Shown: positions 1-9,002, numbered from the stretch's first letter. The stretch is DNA of 64,000 bases from Mediterraneibacter butyricigenes (GCF_003574295.1 NZ_BHGK01000001.1:2046001-2110000); one strand, 5' to 3'. Notes: generated by a model not told the origin, from the sequence alone. Made by a program: numbers and translations.

Positions 1-2
1 CA

Positions 3-392
3 CTTACCCAGCTTGGAAATGAGGGAGGCCAGAAGTTCTGGTCGTGGTATGGCTTTGACAGCCATGTGGCATGGTGTGCCTGCTTTGCCAGCTGGTGTGG
101 GGATCAGGCAGGACTCATCGAGAGCGGCAAGATGCCAAAATTCTCCCTGTGCGATGATGGAATCGCATGGTTCCAGAGCAAGGGAAAGTGGAAAAGCCGG
201 GGATATTCCCCAGCACCCGGAACCCTGATCTTTTTTGACTGGAACGGGGACGGAACCTCAGACCATGTGGGAATCGTGGAGAAAACCGAAGGCAGTACCG
301 TATACACCGTGGAAGGAAACTCCAGTAATGCCGTGAACCAGAGAAGCTATGATATCAATAACGGAACGATCATGGGATATGGTATACTTTGA
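3..392 (+). CDS. CHAP-domain cell-wall hydrolase, C-terminal part (5' end outside window)
   Basis: The reading frame is open from the left edge, so only the last ~129 residues are present. They form a CHAP (NlpC/P60-like amidase) domain: WCACFASWC near the start holds the probable catalytic Cys, and DHVGIVE about 75 residues later holds the catalytic His. Full-length proteins of this kind are lysozyme-CHAP fusions made by Tn1549/CTn-type conjugative elements. They open peptidoglycan outside the membrane for the transfer channel. The adjacent XRE gene and the conjugative-element genes at 9-13 kb fit that reading. The role is inferred from family and context; the missing N-terminus should carry the second hydrolase and a membrane anchor. 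Confidence 0.85.
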   Translation, partial: LTQLGNEGGQKFWSWYGFDSHVAWCACFASWCGDQAGLIESGKMPKFSLCDDGIAWFQSKGKWKSRGYSPAPGTLIFFDWNGDGTSDHVGIVEKTEGSTVYTVEGNSSNAVNQRSYDINNGTIMGYGIL

Positions 393-864
393 AAATTAAA
401 ATAGAATATAAGTTATAACCTATGAAAAGAAATTTGATATGTGTAAGTTGATAATGAAAGTCGATGCAAGTATGGATTCTTATGCAAAGATTATTTAAAG
501 AACCATAAAAATACGCTGTATCAGTTTATGCTTGCTGTAAAATATTTTGTATTTTGGAAAAAAGTAAAAAAATAGTATACAGTTGACAACTCATCAACGT
601 AAAGAGTTCATTGTCTAAATGAGTAGGGAACTTCTTTTCTGACTTTAAAAGAATTTTAAATTTTTTGTTACCACCTGGAATTATTTACGATATATAGTAT
701 GAATAGATAATAACGGAAATGTAAAAGGGACAGTAGATGTAAAAAATCAGCTTTGTCCCTTTTGTAACCTAAATTTGATATGTATAAGTTAACTTTCTTA
801 TTTGATTAAATTTATATGAAATGAAAAGAACCAGTGAGAGAATCGTTAAATTTCACTCACTGGC
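393..864. other. Intergenic region with a direct repeat and a hairpin
   Basis: No gene is seen in these 470 AT-rich bases. A 20-base sequence at 430-449 recurs at 771-790 with one mismatch, framing about 320 bases. Between them, 723-732 pairs perfectly with 754-763 (10 bp, 21-base loop) and the right arm ends in four T, a weak terminator-like hairpin. The repeats could be footprints of an insertion or recombination event, or binding sites; the sequence alone does not decide. Confidence 0.45.
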
Positions 865-1221
865 TCAATTCGTTTCAAATTTTTCGGACAACTCTGTCAG
901 TTCTTTCACCGTTTCCTGGGTGTGATGCAGCAGGGTGTCACGCATTTCTGGCGGACAGCTGGAATAAAGCATTTTCATCTGATTGACACCCTCATCCTCC
1001 AGAGAAACATCTGGATTTATAAGTGTATCTAAAGAGATGTGCAGGACCTTTGCCAATGCTCTCAAAATCAAATAGGAAGGATTCATTTTCCCTTTTTCGA
1101 TATTGGCGATTTGCTTTACAGAAACATGGCTCAGATCAGAAAGTTCCTGTTGTGTCAGTTCTTTATTCTTTCGGGCTTCCCGCATTTTTTGCCCTAAAGC
1201 AGTTAAATCATCAATCGGCAT
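865..1221 (-). CDS. XRE-family helix-turn-helix regulator
   Basis: The 118-residue protein has a Cro/C1-type HTH in its first ~70 residues (LTQQELSDLSHVSVKQIANIEKGKMNPS). A helical tail of about 45 residues probably dimerises or binds a partner. Its strand is opposite to both neighbours. Regulators of this size commonly control conjugative transposons or resistance cassettes. It could repress the adjacent Bce-type operon or the element's own genes, but its target is not visible. The start ATG at 1219-1221 follows a weak AGGTGA sequence on the minus strand. Confidence 0.85.
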   Translation of the reverse strand: MPIDDLTALGQKMREARKNKELTQQELSDLSHVSVKQIANIEKGKMNPSYLILRALAKVLHISLDTLINPDVSLEDEGVNQMKMLYSSCPPEMRDTLLHHTQETVKELTELSEKFETN

Positions 1222-1718
1222 AATCGTTCACCTCAATAATATCGTATCGTTCCGGTTTATGTGATGGAATGACCTTATTATGCCGGTTAATGGGCTTGAT
1301 TATACCGATTATAAAACTGAGAATACAAATTCCATTAAAGAGTAATGAAGGATGCAAACTTACCTGTATCCGTGACAGCATCCGGCGTGGTCTGAAGCAG
1401 CTGGCAAAGTATTTTTAGGGTAGAATAACAGAGGGCGCAAGGTCTCAAAGTGCTTCTGCATAAGACCTTGCGCCCTACCTATTGTAGTAGCCTTAGAGGT
1501 GTATTTTGTAAAGCTATCTTTGAGTGAAGAAACATGATCTTTATCAAGAAAATTTGTTTCTTTCGGATATGTTTATATAGTTCCACTTGATAGCCAAAAT
1601 AATTCATAACTATTACCTTGAAGCGGGCAAGCACATCGGATAGAATAAATATAAAGAAAAGCAGCGGCGATCTGGCACAAACGTCACATCGCCGCCCTTT
1701 AGCATTTAGCATAGAAAC
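1222..1718. other. Intergenic region with two hairpins; possible gene remnant
   Basis: No convincing gene is present. A strong hairpin pairs 1432-1445 with 1463-1476 (14 perfect bp, 17-base loop). A second pairs 1664-1671 with 1688-1695 and is followed by CCTTTAG, resembling a terminator. An open stretch ending at the TAG at 1416-1418 reads ...CIRDSIRRGLKQLAKYF and may be the tail of a lost gene; this is weak. The minus-strand 77-codon frame at 1479-1712 has no ribosome site or family signature and is probably chance. Confidence 0.4.
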
Positions 1719-1769
1719 CTTACATCAACTGTAAGTGGTTTATCTTCCTGCCATGCAGTAAAATATAAT
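1719..1769 (+). promoter_or_regulatory. Candidate BceR-type operator and promoter of the peptide-resistance operon
   Basis: TTACA and TGTAA half-sites (within dyad 1719-1735, 5-base spacer) lie just upstream of a TATAAT -10 box at 1764-1769. BceR-like regulators are known to activate from TNACA-N4-TGTAA sites placed upstream of -35, so position and sequence fit with a spacer one base longer. No good -35 hexamer is seen, as expected for an activated promoter. The regulator at 4762 is the likely binder (inference). Confidence 0.55.
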
Positions 1770-1809
1770 CAACAACTAATCAAAAAGCGAAAAGGCAAAA
1801 GGTGATAAT

Positions 1810-2592
1810 ATGAATTGCAAAGAAAAACTTTTGGAAGTCCGAGATATACACAAGGTATATACGAAAGAGGGTGTTCCTACAAAAGCTCTTAATGGCATTA
1901 CCTTTGATGTTCTTGATGGCGAATTTTTGGGGATCATGGGCGCAAGCGGATCAGGAAAAACGACCCTGCTAAATTGCATTGCTACGGTTATTAAACCGAC
2001 CTCCGGGCAAGTCCTGCTTTCCGGCGCAAATGTGAGTTCCTTTGATAGCGAAAAACTGGCTGAGTATCGGGGCAATAAAATAGGCTATCTGTTTCAGGAT
2101 TTTGCTTTGCTTGACAACTTGACTGGCAGAGAAAATATCCTGCTGCCGCTTTCTATCCATAATGTAGATATATCTGCTGCGGAGAAGAAGTTGAATGACA
2201 TTGCAGGACTTTTTGGAATCACGGATGTGCTCTCCAAATTTCCGGCGCAGATGTCAGGTGGTCAAAAACAGCGCGTCGCTGCCGCCCGCAGTTTGATTTC
2301 CGACCCCGATATTATTTTGGCAGATGAGCCAACTGGGGCATTGGATACAAAGGCAGCGCGGTTGCTTATGGAAAAACTGTGCGAGATCAATCACGGTCGC
2401 GGACGCACAATTTTGATGGTAACACACGACCCGAACGCTGCAAGTTTTTGTTCCAGAATCCTATTCATACAGGACGGTGTGATTTTCCATGAGCTGCGCC
2501 GGAAAATTCCGACTGAAACACGGGAGGAATTTTATGCGCGTATCTTACAGGTAATGGCACAGATGGGAGGAGGGAGTGCAAATGTTCTTTAA
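1810..2592 (+). CDS. BceA-type ABC transporter ATPase (antimicrobial peptide resistance)
   Basis: The 260-residue ATPase belongs to the MacB/BceA family. It has Walker A GASGSGKTT (residues 44-52), the signature MSGGQKQRV (about 148-156), Walker B IILADEPTGALD and a switch His in MVTHD. It powers the permease encoded directly downstream, whose start overlaps its 3' end. Such pairs pull lantibiotics or bacitracin off lipid II targets and also act as the sensor for their two-component system. AAAAGGTG lies 5-6 bases before the ATG. The substrate cannot be read from the sequence. Confidence 0.93.
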   Translation: MNCKEKLLEVRDIHKVYTKEGVPTKALNGITFDVLDGEFLGIMGASGSGKTTLLNCIATVIKPTSGQVLLSGANVSSFDSEKLAEYRGNKIGYLFQDFALLDNLTGRENILLPLSIHNVDISAAEKKLNDIAGLFGITDVLSKFPAQMSGGQKQRVAAARSLISDPDIILADEPTGALDTKAARLLMEKLCEINHGRGRTILMVTHDPNAASFCSRILFIQDGVIFHELRRKIPTETREEFYARILQVMAQMGGGSANVL

Positions 2593-4732
2593 CCTTGCGT
2601 GGCGAAACTCCAAACGAAACCGTAGTGAGAACCTGATTTATTTTCTTACTATGGTTACAGCTGTAGCCACATTTTATATCGTCCTCTCCCTTGGAAGCCA
2701 GGACGTGATGCGCTTCTTGGAGGAAATCGAAAGTGACGCTGTTAATCGACTTCTGACAATGCTAATGCCGACGGTTTATCTTTTTTCGCTGCTGTTTGTA
2801 TTTTTCCTTGTCATTTTTGCGAACAAATATCAGCTTGAATGTAGGAGCCGGGAATTAGGGCTTTACCTGATGTTTGGAATGACAAAGCGACACTTGTTTA
2901 TTCAAATCATGGCAGAGGGGCTAATCACATCACTGCTGGCTCTTTTGGGCGGACTGATTTGCGGCGGCTTTTTATCAGAGGTAATCAGCCTTGCTACGGC
3001 ACGGCTTGTAGGTCGCGGCATAATTGCACATCAGTCAAGTTTTTCTGTGAGCGCTGTTCTCTTGACAACGCTTGGATTTCTAATGATTCAAGTTGTCGCG
3101 TTGTTCATCCTTTGTGGAAGACTATTCAACAAAGAAATCCACCAACTCCTTTATGGAGAAATGGCGAAGAAACAGCAAGTTGGAAAAATGAGTGGGAACT
3201 TATTTTCCCTCATTCTCGGAGCGGTAGTTTTGACGCTTGCATATTGGGTAATCCTAAAGTATTTCATGGTTGCTGGCGGTATGATGATAATTGTTGCCGT
3301 GATATTAGGTATTGTGGGAACAATGCTTTTTATCCGTGGGCTTGCAGGCTTGCTGAGCGCAGCGGCGGCTTCTGTGAAACGCAACACAACACACGGTCTA
3401 TATATTTTCACTCTGCGGCAGTTACACGAAAATATAGTCCACAAGTATATTTCAATCGGTGTTGCATCTATTTTGATTATGCTCACTATCATGCTCATTG
3501 CGGACGGATCAACCCGCATTATGTCGTATGGGAACCAAATGACGCGGGGATCTTCTGTTTACGATTTTACCGTCACGGGCAATGAAGCGACTGTTGAAAA
3601 ATACCTTTCGGGTAAGCAAATGCAGCCCTATGTGGCTGATTTGAGCCGCATGGAAACAGGAACAATGAAACGCCCAGCTTCCGTGAAAGCGAACTCTTTT
3701 ATAGATTGGTCCGGGCTGCGTGAACAGGTTGTTTTGAATCTGCCGCCAGAAGTAGAGGATCCCGTCACACAAGGAGCTACAAGCTATGAGTTCAGTCCCA
3801 ATCAACCAGCCGCGCTTAACCTTTTAGGGTGTATTGATACTACGGGAGCTTCGCCATTTTTAATTCCCGTATCTTCATATAACGAATTGCTGGAAGCAGC
3901 TGGAGAAAAAACTATCGTTCTTGGAATCGACGAAGCTGTATTCTATCTTAACCCGGATTTTCAGGGGAGTACAAAAGAAGAAACCACCACCATGTTGAAC
4001 CAGATTGCGGAGGACGCACGGGCTAATGGTAAAGTCTTGATTTCTATTGACGGACTGCCAATTACGCTTATCCCGTTTGTGCCGATGAAAGGCTTGACTG
4101 CGGATGAAAACGTAAAAATCATAACCGCATTGATTGTTTCCGATGAAGTATATTCTGAATATGTAAATCCAGACACCGTTACCGTTTATCACAATTTCTG
4201 TATTCCGAGCGAAACTGTGGAAGCTGATGGCCTGATGGTGTCGATTATGGAAGCCCGTGACCTGTTAAAGCCCTCTGGCCTGTACTGCGAAAGCTATTTG
4301 GACAATTTCGGACGGCAACTATTTTATGTCATTTCCGGCAGCTACACGACCTTATACATGGGTTTTATGCTTCTAATTATCGCTTGCGCCCTACTTGCCC
4401 TGCAATTCCTAACCCAAATGCGAGAAACAAAGGCAAGGTATGCGACACTTTCTATTCTGGGCGCACGACGCGAACAAATGAAGCGTTCCATAAACCAACA
4501 GGTGCTATGGTATTTTCTGCTCCCGCTGTTTCCTGCGTGTATCAGCGGTACAGTCGGAATTTGCGCAATGCAGCATTACCTATACTCTAATATGGCAAAA
4601 CTGCAACAGTCTTATCCTATGCTGCTCGTTATGGCGCTTGTCGTTGTTTGTATGCTTGCATTGTACGGTGTGGCTATTGCGCGGACAGCAAACCGTGAAA
4701 TCAGCAAATTAAATTGGAAGCCAAATGCTTAA
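2582..4732 (+). CDS. BceB-type FtsX-domain ABC permease
   Basis: The ~716-residue membrane protein starts at ATG 2582, with GGGAGGAGGG ideally spaced upstream; the in-frame GTG at 2576 is too close to that site. It has the BceB layout: one N-terminal helix, an FtsX block near residues 55-250, a large extracellular domain at about 310-590, and a C-terminal FtsX block with the last helices. The extracellular domain is the part that recognises the peptide in this family. It is translationally coupled to the ATPase by an 11-base overlap and is followed closely by the regulator genes. Confidence 0.92.
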   Translation: MFFNLAWRNSKRNRSENLIYFLTMVTAVATFYIVLSLGSQDVMRFLEEIESDAVNRLLTMLMPTVYLFSLLFVFFLVIFANKYQLECRSRELGLYLMFGMTKRHLFIQIMAEGLITSLLALLGGLICGGFLSEVISLATARLVGRGIIAHQSSFSVSAVLLTTLGFLMIQVVALFILCGRLFNKEIHQLLYGEMAKKQQVGKMSGNLFSLILGAVVLTLAYWVILKYFMVAGGMMIIVAVILGIVGTMLFIRGLAGLLSAAAASVKRNTTHGLYIFTLRQLHENIVHKYISIGVASILIMLTIMLIADGSTRIMSYGNQMTRGSSVYDFTVTGNEATVEKYLSGKQMQPYVADLSRMETGTMKRPASVKANSFIDWSGLREQVVLNLPPEVEDPVTQGATSYEFSPNQPAALNLLGCIDTTGASPFLIPVSSYNELLEAAGEKTIVLGIDEAVFYLNPDFQGSTKEETTTMLNQIAEDARANGKVLISIDGLPITLIPFVPMKGLTADENVKIITALIVSDEVYSEYVNPDTVTVYHNFCIPSETVEADGLMVSIMEARDLLKPSGLYCESYLDNFGRQLFYVISGSYTTLYMGFMLLIIACALLALQFLTQMRETKARYATLSILGARREQMKRSINQQVLWYFLLPLFPACISGTVGICAMQHYLYSNMAKLQQSYPMLLVMALVVVCMLALYGVAIARTANREISKLNWKPNA

Positions 4733-4761
4733 TGGGCTTATTCGGGAAGGAGGTGTTCATA

Positions 4762-5445
4762 TTGGCGCAAATTATTGTGGTTGAAGATGATGTATATATG
4801 CGGGAAGAATTGATTGATGTGTTGGAAAAAGCGGGATATGACGCTGTTCCTTTGCTTGACTTTGAAAATGCCGTATCACAGATAATGTCTCTTTCCCCGG
4901 ACTTGATTTTGCTCGACATCAATCTTCCTTTTCACTCCGGCTTTGAAATCTGCAAAGAGGTAAAGGCCAAACAGCTTGGGACTGTGCTGATATTAACTGC
5001 AAGAGATAAATTACAGGACGAGCTTCACGCTTTGGGATTAGGGGCGGACGATTACCTAACAAAGCCATGCAACACGGAACGGCTTCTTGCCCGCATTAAA
5101 AACCTCTTGCGCCGCAAAGAAGAACAGATGCAGCAGGGATTGCTTAACGGGGGCGGCTTCCTGCTTGATCCAAACACTTTTACGCTCTATGCAGGAAAGA
5201 AATCTTATGTTCTTCCGCAGAATGAGGGGAAAATACTTCTCACCCTTTTGAAAAGCAGCCCGAACCTTGTATCAAAGAGCGACCTGTTTCATGTGCTTTG
5301 GGGAACAGCGGAGTTTATAGACGAAAATGCGCTGCAAGTCAATTTTACACGACTGCGGAAAACGCTGCGTGAAGTTGGACTTGATGATCGCATTGAAACG
5401 GTGCGCGGGCAAGGCTACCGTTTGAAAGAGCAGGTGGAAGTATGA
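4762..5445 (+). CDS. OmpR-family response regulator, BceR-like
   Basis: The most likely start is TTG at 4762, because AAGGAGGTG sits 7 bases upstream; the in-frame ATG at 4714 lies inside the permease gene and lacks a site. The 227-residue product has a receiver domain with acidic pair EDD at 8-10, phospho-acceptor D52 (LILLDINLP) and switch Lys in LTKP, then a winged-helix DNA-binding domain. It is expected to activate the transporter operon from the dyad near 1719-1735. Its stop overlaps the kinase start by four bases (ATGA). Confidence 0.93.
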   Translation: MAQIIVVEDDVYMREELIDVLEKAGYDAVPLLDFENAVSQIMSLSPDLILLDINLPFHSGFEICKEVKAKQLGTVLILTARDKLQDELHALGLGADDYLTKPCNTERLLARIKNLLRRKEEQMQQGLLNGGGFLLDPNTFTLYAGKKSYVLPQNEGKILLTLLKSSPNLVSKSDLFHVLWGTAEFIDENALQVNFTRLRKTLREVGLDDRIETVRGQGYRLKEQVEV

Positions 5446-6533
5446 AGAAATTTAATACTCTCTTGACCTATGTATCGTCCAATCGTATTTGGTTGATTAC
5501 TCTTGGCTGCTTGGATTTGTTCTTTGCGTTTCTGGCATGGGTGGCTTATCCGGGGGATTTTTTGAGCCTTGTGGGGCTAATGATATTTGTATCACTTGCC
5601 GCGTTTGTCATCCCCTTTGTCATCTCAATTCATAAACGCAGTAAAATTGATGCCGCTTTTCGGCGCTTTCTGTTAGAGCCGGACGACACAAACGAATACC
5701 TGTTGTGTGAAAGTGCCCCCGCGTCAATGCGCCCATATATCCATGAATTAGCCCATCATCTGAGAATGCAAGAGGGGTATGTGAACGAACAGCAGTTAAA
5801 GGTTGCCAACTACGAAAGTTATATTGAAAATTGGGTGCATGAAATCAAGAAACCTCTGTCCCTTATGACGCTTCTTTTAGATAATCGAAAGGTTGAGATG
5901 TCACCGTTGGTGCATACTCGTATGCTATATGTACGCGACCATGTGCGGCAGAACGTAGAACAGATTTTGTACTTTTCACGTCTTGGGGCGGCTCACAAAG
6001 ATTGCTATTTTGAACCAATTCTGATCTTAGAGACTTGTCGGGAAGCGGTTGAGGACAATTTATCCTTGCTTGAAGAAGCCCAATTTTCTGTCACATATTC
6101 CGGGAACGACTGTAACGTAATTTCTAACAAAAAAGGCTTTATGTTCATTTTGGGACAGATTATTAGCAACAGTGTAAAGTATGCTGTGAAGGACACCGCC
6201 CCCGCTATTCAATTTTCAGTAACGGATAATCCAGAAAGCGGGCAGATTACTCTATCCGTCAGCGATAACGGAACAGGTATACCCGCGTCTGATCTGCCGT
6301 TTGTTTTTGATAAGGGCTTCACTGGGGACGCAGGAAGCTTTTTAAGCCGCTCCACAGGTATGGGATTATATTTAGTGCAGAAAATGGCAAAAGATTTAGC
6401 GATAGATTTACAAATCACATCACAGTTGTCATGCGGAACAACCATTATTCTGATGTTCCCCAAGGTGCAATATCCAGTCAGGAGGTTTGATGATGCAACA
6501 GCAGATTCGTACGCAAACACCAAAGAAAAATAA
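5442..6533 (+). CDS. BceS-like intramembrane-sensing histidine kinase
   Basis: The 363-residue kinase has two helices at residues ~16-62 with almost no extracellular loop, typical of BceS kinases that sense through their cognate transporter rather than directly. The phospho-acceptor is H133 in WVHEIKKP. The ATPase domain shows the N box (GQIISNSVKYA), G1 box DNGTGIP and G2 box GMGLYLV. It should phosphorylate the regulator encoded four bases upstream. The next gene overlaps its 3' end. Confidence 0.92.
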   Translation: MKKFNTLLTYVSSNRIWLITLGCLDLFFAFLAWVAYPGDFLSLVGLMIFVSLAAFVIPFVISIHKRSKIDAAFRRFLLEPDDTNEYLLCESAPASMRPYIHELAHHLRMQEGYVNEQQLKVANYESYIENWVHEIKKPLSLMTLLLDNRKVEMSPLVHTRMLYVRDHVRQNVEQILYFSRLGAAHKDCYFEPILILETCREAVEDNLSLLEEAQFSVTYSGNDCNVISNKKGFMFILGQIISNSVKYAVKDTAPAIQFSVTDNPESGQITLSVSDNGTGIPASDLPFVFDKGFTGDAGSFLSRSTGMGLYLVQKMAKDLAIDLQITSQLSCGTTIILMFPKVQYPVRRFDDATADSYANTKEK

Positions 6534-7011
6534 GCCTGCGGCTTCTCTGATTATAAGTTGGCTGATTATCTTGGGCGTATATTTACTTTTGCGCCTTGTC
6601 TTTGTTATCTTCGGATTTCATTTGGCACCAGTTGTTTTAGGTGGATGTTTAGCTGTTCTACCTTACATTGCGGGAGCGTTTTATCTTTTTAAGACACCAG
6701 CGGCACATCGGGTGGGAGGTTGTGTGTTAGGAATTTTACTGCCGTCCATTGTAGAAAAACTCGTTCTTTATTTTTTTGGTGCGTCCCTTTACGGAATACC
6801 TCTGGCAGATGTCAGCGGAGTAATGAGCAGAATTGCAGCGAATGAGCCGTTCACACACATTTTTTCTAATCCGGCAGCACGCTATATTCTTAATCTATCA
6901 TTTTTTGGATGGCAGTACATTGTCGGCAGTATTGTCGTATGTGCAATTCTGATTTTAGGCATGATGGGTATTCAAAAAGAAAATCATGTTCTCGAACGTA
7001 AGGAAAACTGA
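6493..7011 (+). CDS. Small integral membrane protein of the resistance operon
   Basis: The ~172-residue protein starts with a basic tail (TPKKNKPA) followed by about four hydrophobic helices (roughly 20-43, 47-65, 70-95 and 135-160). ATG 6493 is chosen because AGGAGG is 7 bases upstream; ATG 6490 is the alternative. It overlaps the kinase gene and ends 12 bases before the lipoprotein gene, so it is part of the same operon. I recognise no family; an accessory or immunity role in peptide resistance is inference from position. Confidence 0.75.
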   Translation: MQQQIRTQTPKKNKPAASLIISWLIILGVYLLLRLVFVIFGFHLAPVVLGGCLAVLPYIAGAFYLFKTPAAHRVGGCVLGILLPSIVEKLVLYFFGASLYGIPLADVSGVMSRIAANEPFTHIFSNPAARYILNLSFFGWQYIVGSIVVCAILILGMMGIQKENHVLERKEN

Positions 7012-7023
7012 GGGGATTTGTAA

Positions 7024-7710
7024 ATGAGCAGAAAAATAGTGATGATACTCGTGTGCATCCTTGTATTGGGTCTATCTGGGTGTGGAGATACACTCACTCT
7101 TAATCAATACAATACGAGTGAAATTTGGTATATAGCATATACAGACATTGATACAGTTTGTGAGAGCAATGAATTAACCGCAGATGGCTCCAGCATTTTA
7201 CATTCTGAGGAAGATTATCTTCTGCTTTCATATGTAGTTGACAGCAATATTGAAATTACAAAAGAGCTAAAGGATGGGGGGTGGGACCATTTGATCCTGA
7301 CAAACCCTCAATGGATAGATCGCTTTGGTGATCCCAGCAAGTTAAAACCTGTGGAATATGGCAGTTTGGCAAATAGCATGCAGGAATTTTTAGATGTTCA
7401 AATGCCTATATTGACTGCTGATGGAAATGTATTGCCTGATGGAGTGGGACTATATCAATATGATGGAGAGACATTATTGGCATTTCCGGTGCATGTGGCG
7501 TTGGGCGCAGCAGAGCCGATAGAAGCAAAAAATCCATTGATTATCCTTGTGGATAAACCGGCACAAAGTCTTAAAGCGAGTAGCTGTATGTTGCCGCTGA
7601 CTTCAAGCGGAAATGTCCTGTTTGCAGAAGGAGAGAAACTTCAAGAGTCATTTGACGAGAGCAAACTAATTGACTATGGATCGATTGAAGAGTTTCAGAT
7701 GAATCATTAA
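7024..7710 (+). CDS. Predicted lipoprotein, last gene of the resistance operon
   Basis: The 228-residue protein has a signal peptide with lipobox LSGC (Cys at residue ~20), so it should be anchored to the outer face of the membrane. The mature part is acidic and has no motif I recognise. GAGGGGA precedes the start. As the sixth gene of a Bce-type cassette it may bind the peptide or protect the transporter, but that is only positional inference. A 19-base sequence that recurs exactly at 18530-18548 begins at 7708, over its stop codon. Confidence 0.8.
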   Translation: MSRKIVMILVCILVLGLSGCGDTLTLNQYNTSEIWYIAYTDIDTVCESNELTADGSSILHSEEDYLLLSYVVDSNIEITKELKDGGWDHLILTNPQWIDRFGDPSKLKPVEYGSLANSMQEFLDVQMPILTADGNVLPDGVGLYQYDGETLLAFPVHVALGAAEPIEAKNPLIILVDKPAQSLKASSCMLPLTSSGNVLFAEGEKLQESFDESKLIDYGSIEEFQMNH

Positions 7711-7764
7711 AGTGAATCTGAAATGTGGAAAACAGTAGCTTAGTATAACAGAAATAGCTGCCGC

Positions 7765-7792
7765 ACGACGGCAAAAGAAAAAAAGCCGTCGT
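7765..7792 (+). terminator. Hairpin after the lipoprotein gene
   Basis: 8-bp perfect stem (7765-7772 with 7785-7792) around a 12-base A-rich loop. It lies 55 bases after the operon's last stop. There is no clear T tract after it on the plus strand, so termination is plausible rather than certain. Confidence 0.4.
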
Positions 7793-7808
7793 ACAGCAGC
7801 TAGAATCC

Positions 7809-8186
7809 GTGCTTATACTTCAAAAGAAACTCGGTATGGTGCGTTCCGTGGATGTTGCCCGGTACATGGAAGTTTCAAAACCCAGCGTATGTTACGCAGT
7901 AGGAACTTTACGAGAGGGCGGTTTTTTGACAACAGACGAAAACCATTATATACACCTGACCGACCTTGGCCGGGATGTGGCCGAAAAAATTTACGAACGC
8001 CATTGCTTTTTTACTTATCAACTTATAGCCGTTGGAGTTAATCCACAAACTGCAGAAGTGGATGCTTGTCGCATGGAACATGCAGTCAGTGATGAAAGTT
8101 TTCAAAAACTGAAAGAGCATGCGATGAGAGGGATTGCTGCACAAAAAATTGACAATACATTTGATAATTTTCCTGTGAAGAAATAG
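7809..8186 (+). CDS. DtxR/MntR-family metalloregulator, 5'-truncated
   Basis: The 125-residue product matches the N-terminal DNA-binding and metal-site region of DtxR/MntR proteins: MVRSVDVARYMEVSKPSV is the HTH, and the segment ERHCFFTYQLIAVGVNPQTAEVD..C..EH carries the usual metal ligands. The family's first ~15 residues (..SAEDYLE.IL) are missing. The frame is open upstream to 7758 without a start, so GTG 7809 is the only candidate and no ribosome site precedes it. The gene was probably cut at its 5' end, perhaps at the hairpin at 7765-7792, and may not be functional. The C-terminus after about residue 108 also departs from the family. Confidence 0.65.
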   Translation: MLILQKKLGMVRSVDVARYMEVSKPSVCYAVGTLREGGFLTTDENHYIHLTDLGRDVAEKIYERHCFFTYQLIAVGVNPQTAEVDACRMEHAVSDESFQKLKEHAMRGIAAQKIDNTFDNFPVKK

Positions 8187-8216
8187 AAAATGTTGTTTTG
8201 CTAAAATAGATTAAAT

Positions 8217-8936
8217 ATGAAAGACACAAAATACAAGATATTAGCATATTTTGACAATCAATCATATCGAAAACTATTCAATGAGGTAAACTCAGATTAT
8301 GCAGAAAATCTACAAATTTTACTGCATAATTTGAGTTTATTTTCTTATGATGTGCTTATAATAGGAGTGATCCTTTATAAAGAGAACATAAGTAATATTA
8401 TATCTGCTATTAGAAAAATAACGCAGATACCAATTATTATTTTGACGGATGCTTCCTCTTTATTGTGTATGTCATGGAAAAAAGAATTAATATACGCTGG
8501 TGCAGATTGTGTAATGGATATAAATAGCACTATAGAAGAAGTAGATCTGCAGATTTTTTCATTGGCACGACGAAATAATAAACAAAAAATAACTCAAAAG
8601 CAATCCGAAACGATGATTGATAAGGGAAAACTTGTAATGGATCATAAGAAACATAAAGTATTTTGGAATAATGTAGCGTTACATTTAACACGACAAGAAT
8701 ATAATTTTTTATACTTATTAGCGGTGACACCGATGAGAGTATACACATTTGAACAGATTTACCAGCTCGTATGGAAAGATTATTCTGTTGGTGATATTAA
8801 AAATATCATCTGGTGTCTGGTAAAGCGATTGAGAAAAAAGTTGAATGTCGTTGAAGACGGTGCCGGGAATTGCATTGTCAGTGTCAGGGATATAGGTTAC
8901 AAATTTGAATTGAATAATGAAAACGAACAGCAGTAA
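8217..8936 (+). CDS. Orphan OmpR-like regulator with degenerate receiver domain
   Basis: The 239-residue protein has a receiver-like fold and a clear C-terminal winged helix (LTRQEYNFLYLLA ... IKNIIWCLVKRLRKKL ... SVRDIGYKFE). Where active receivers have LIILD, this one reads VLIIGV, so the phospho-acceptor Asp appears replaced by Gly. No histidine kinase is adjacent. It is much more AT-rich than its neighbours, suggesting separate acquisition. It probably acts independently of phosphorylation. No Shine-Dalgarno is visible before the ATG. Confidence 0.8.
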   Translation: MKDTKYKILAYFDNQSYRKLFNEVNSDYAENLQILLHNLSLFSYDVLIIGVILYKENISNIISAIRKITQIPIIILTDASSLLCMSWKKELIYAGADCVMDINSTIEEVDLQIFSLARRNNKQKITQKQSETMIDKGKLVMDHKKHKVFWNNVALHLTRQEYNFLYLLAVTPMRVYTFEQIYQLVWKDYSVGDIKNIIWCLVKRLRKKLNVVEDGAGNCIVSVRDIGYKFELNNENEQQ

Positions 8937-8975
8937 GGCGAATAATCCGTAAAAAGATTGTTCGTCTTATTTTAT
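8935..8975 (+). terminator. Intrinsic terminator after the orphan regulator
   Basis: AAGGCGAATAATC (8935-8947) pairs with GATTGTTCGTCTT (8956-8968) with one mismatch, followed by a T-rich run. The left arm overlaps the stop codon. Confidence 0.75.
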
Positions 8976-9002
8976 TTGTGCTGGAAAGAAGGTGATAAAA
9001 AT

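Noticed and set aside
1479-1712. 77-codon minus-strand frame
   Set aside because: It contains a hairpin, has no Shine-Dalgarno site and no recognisable features.
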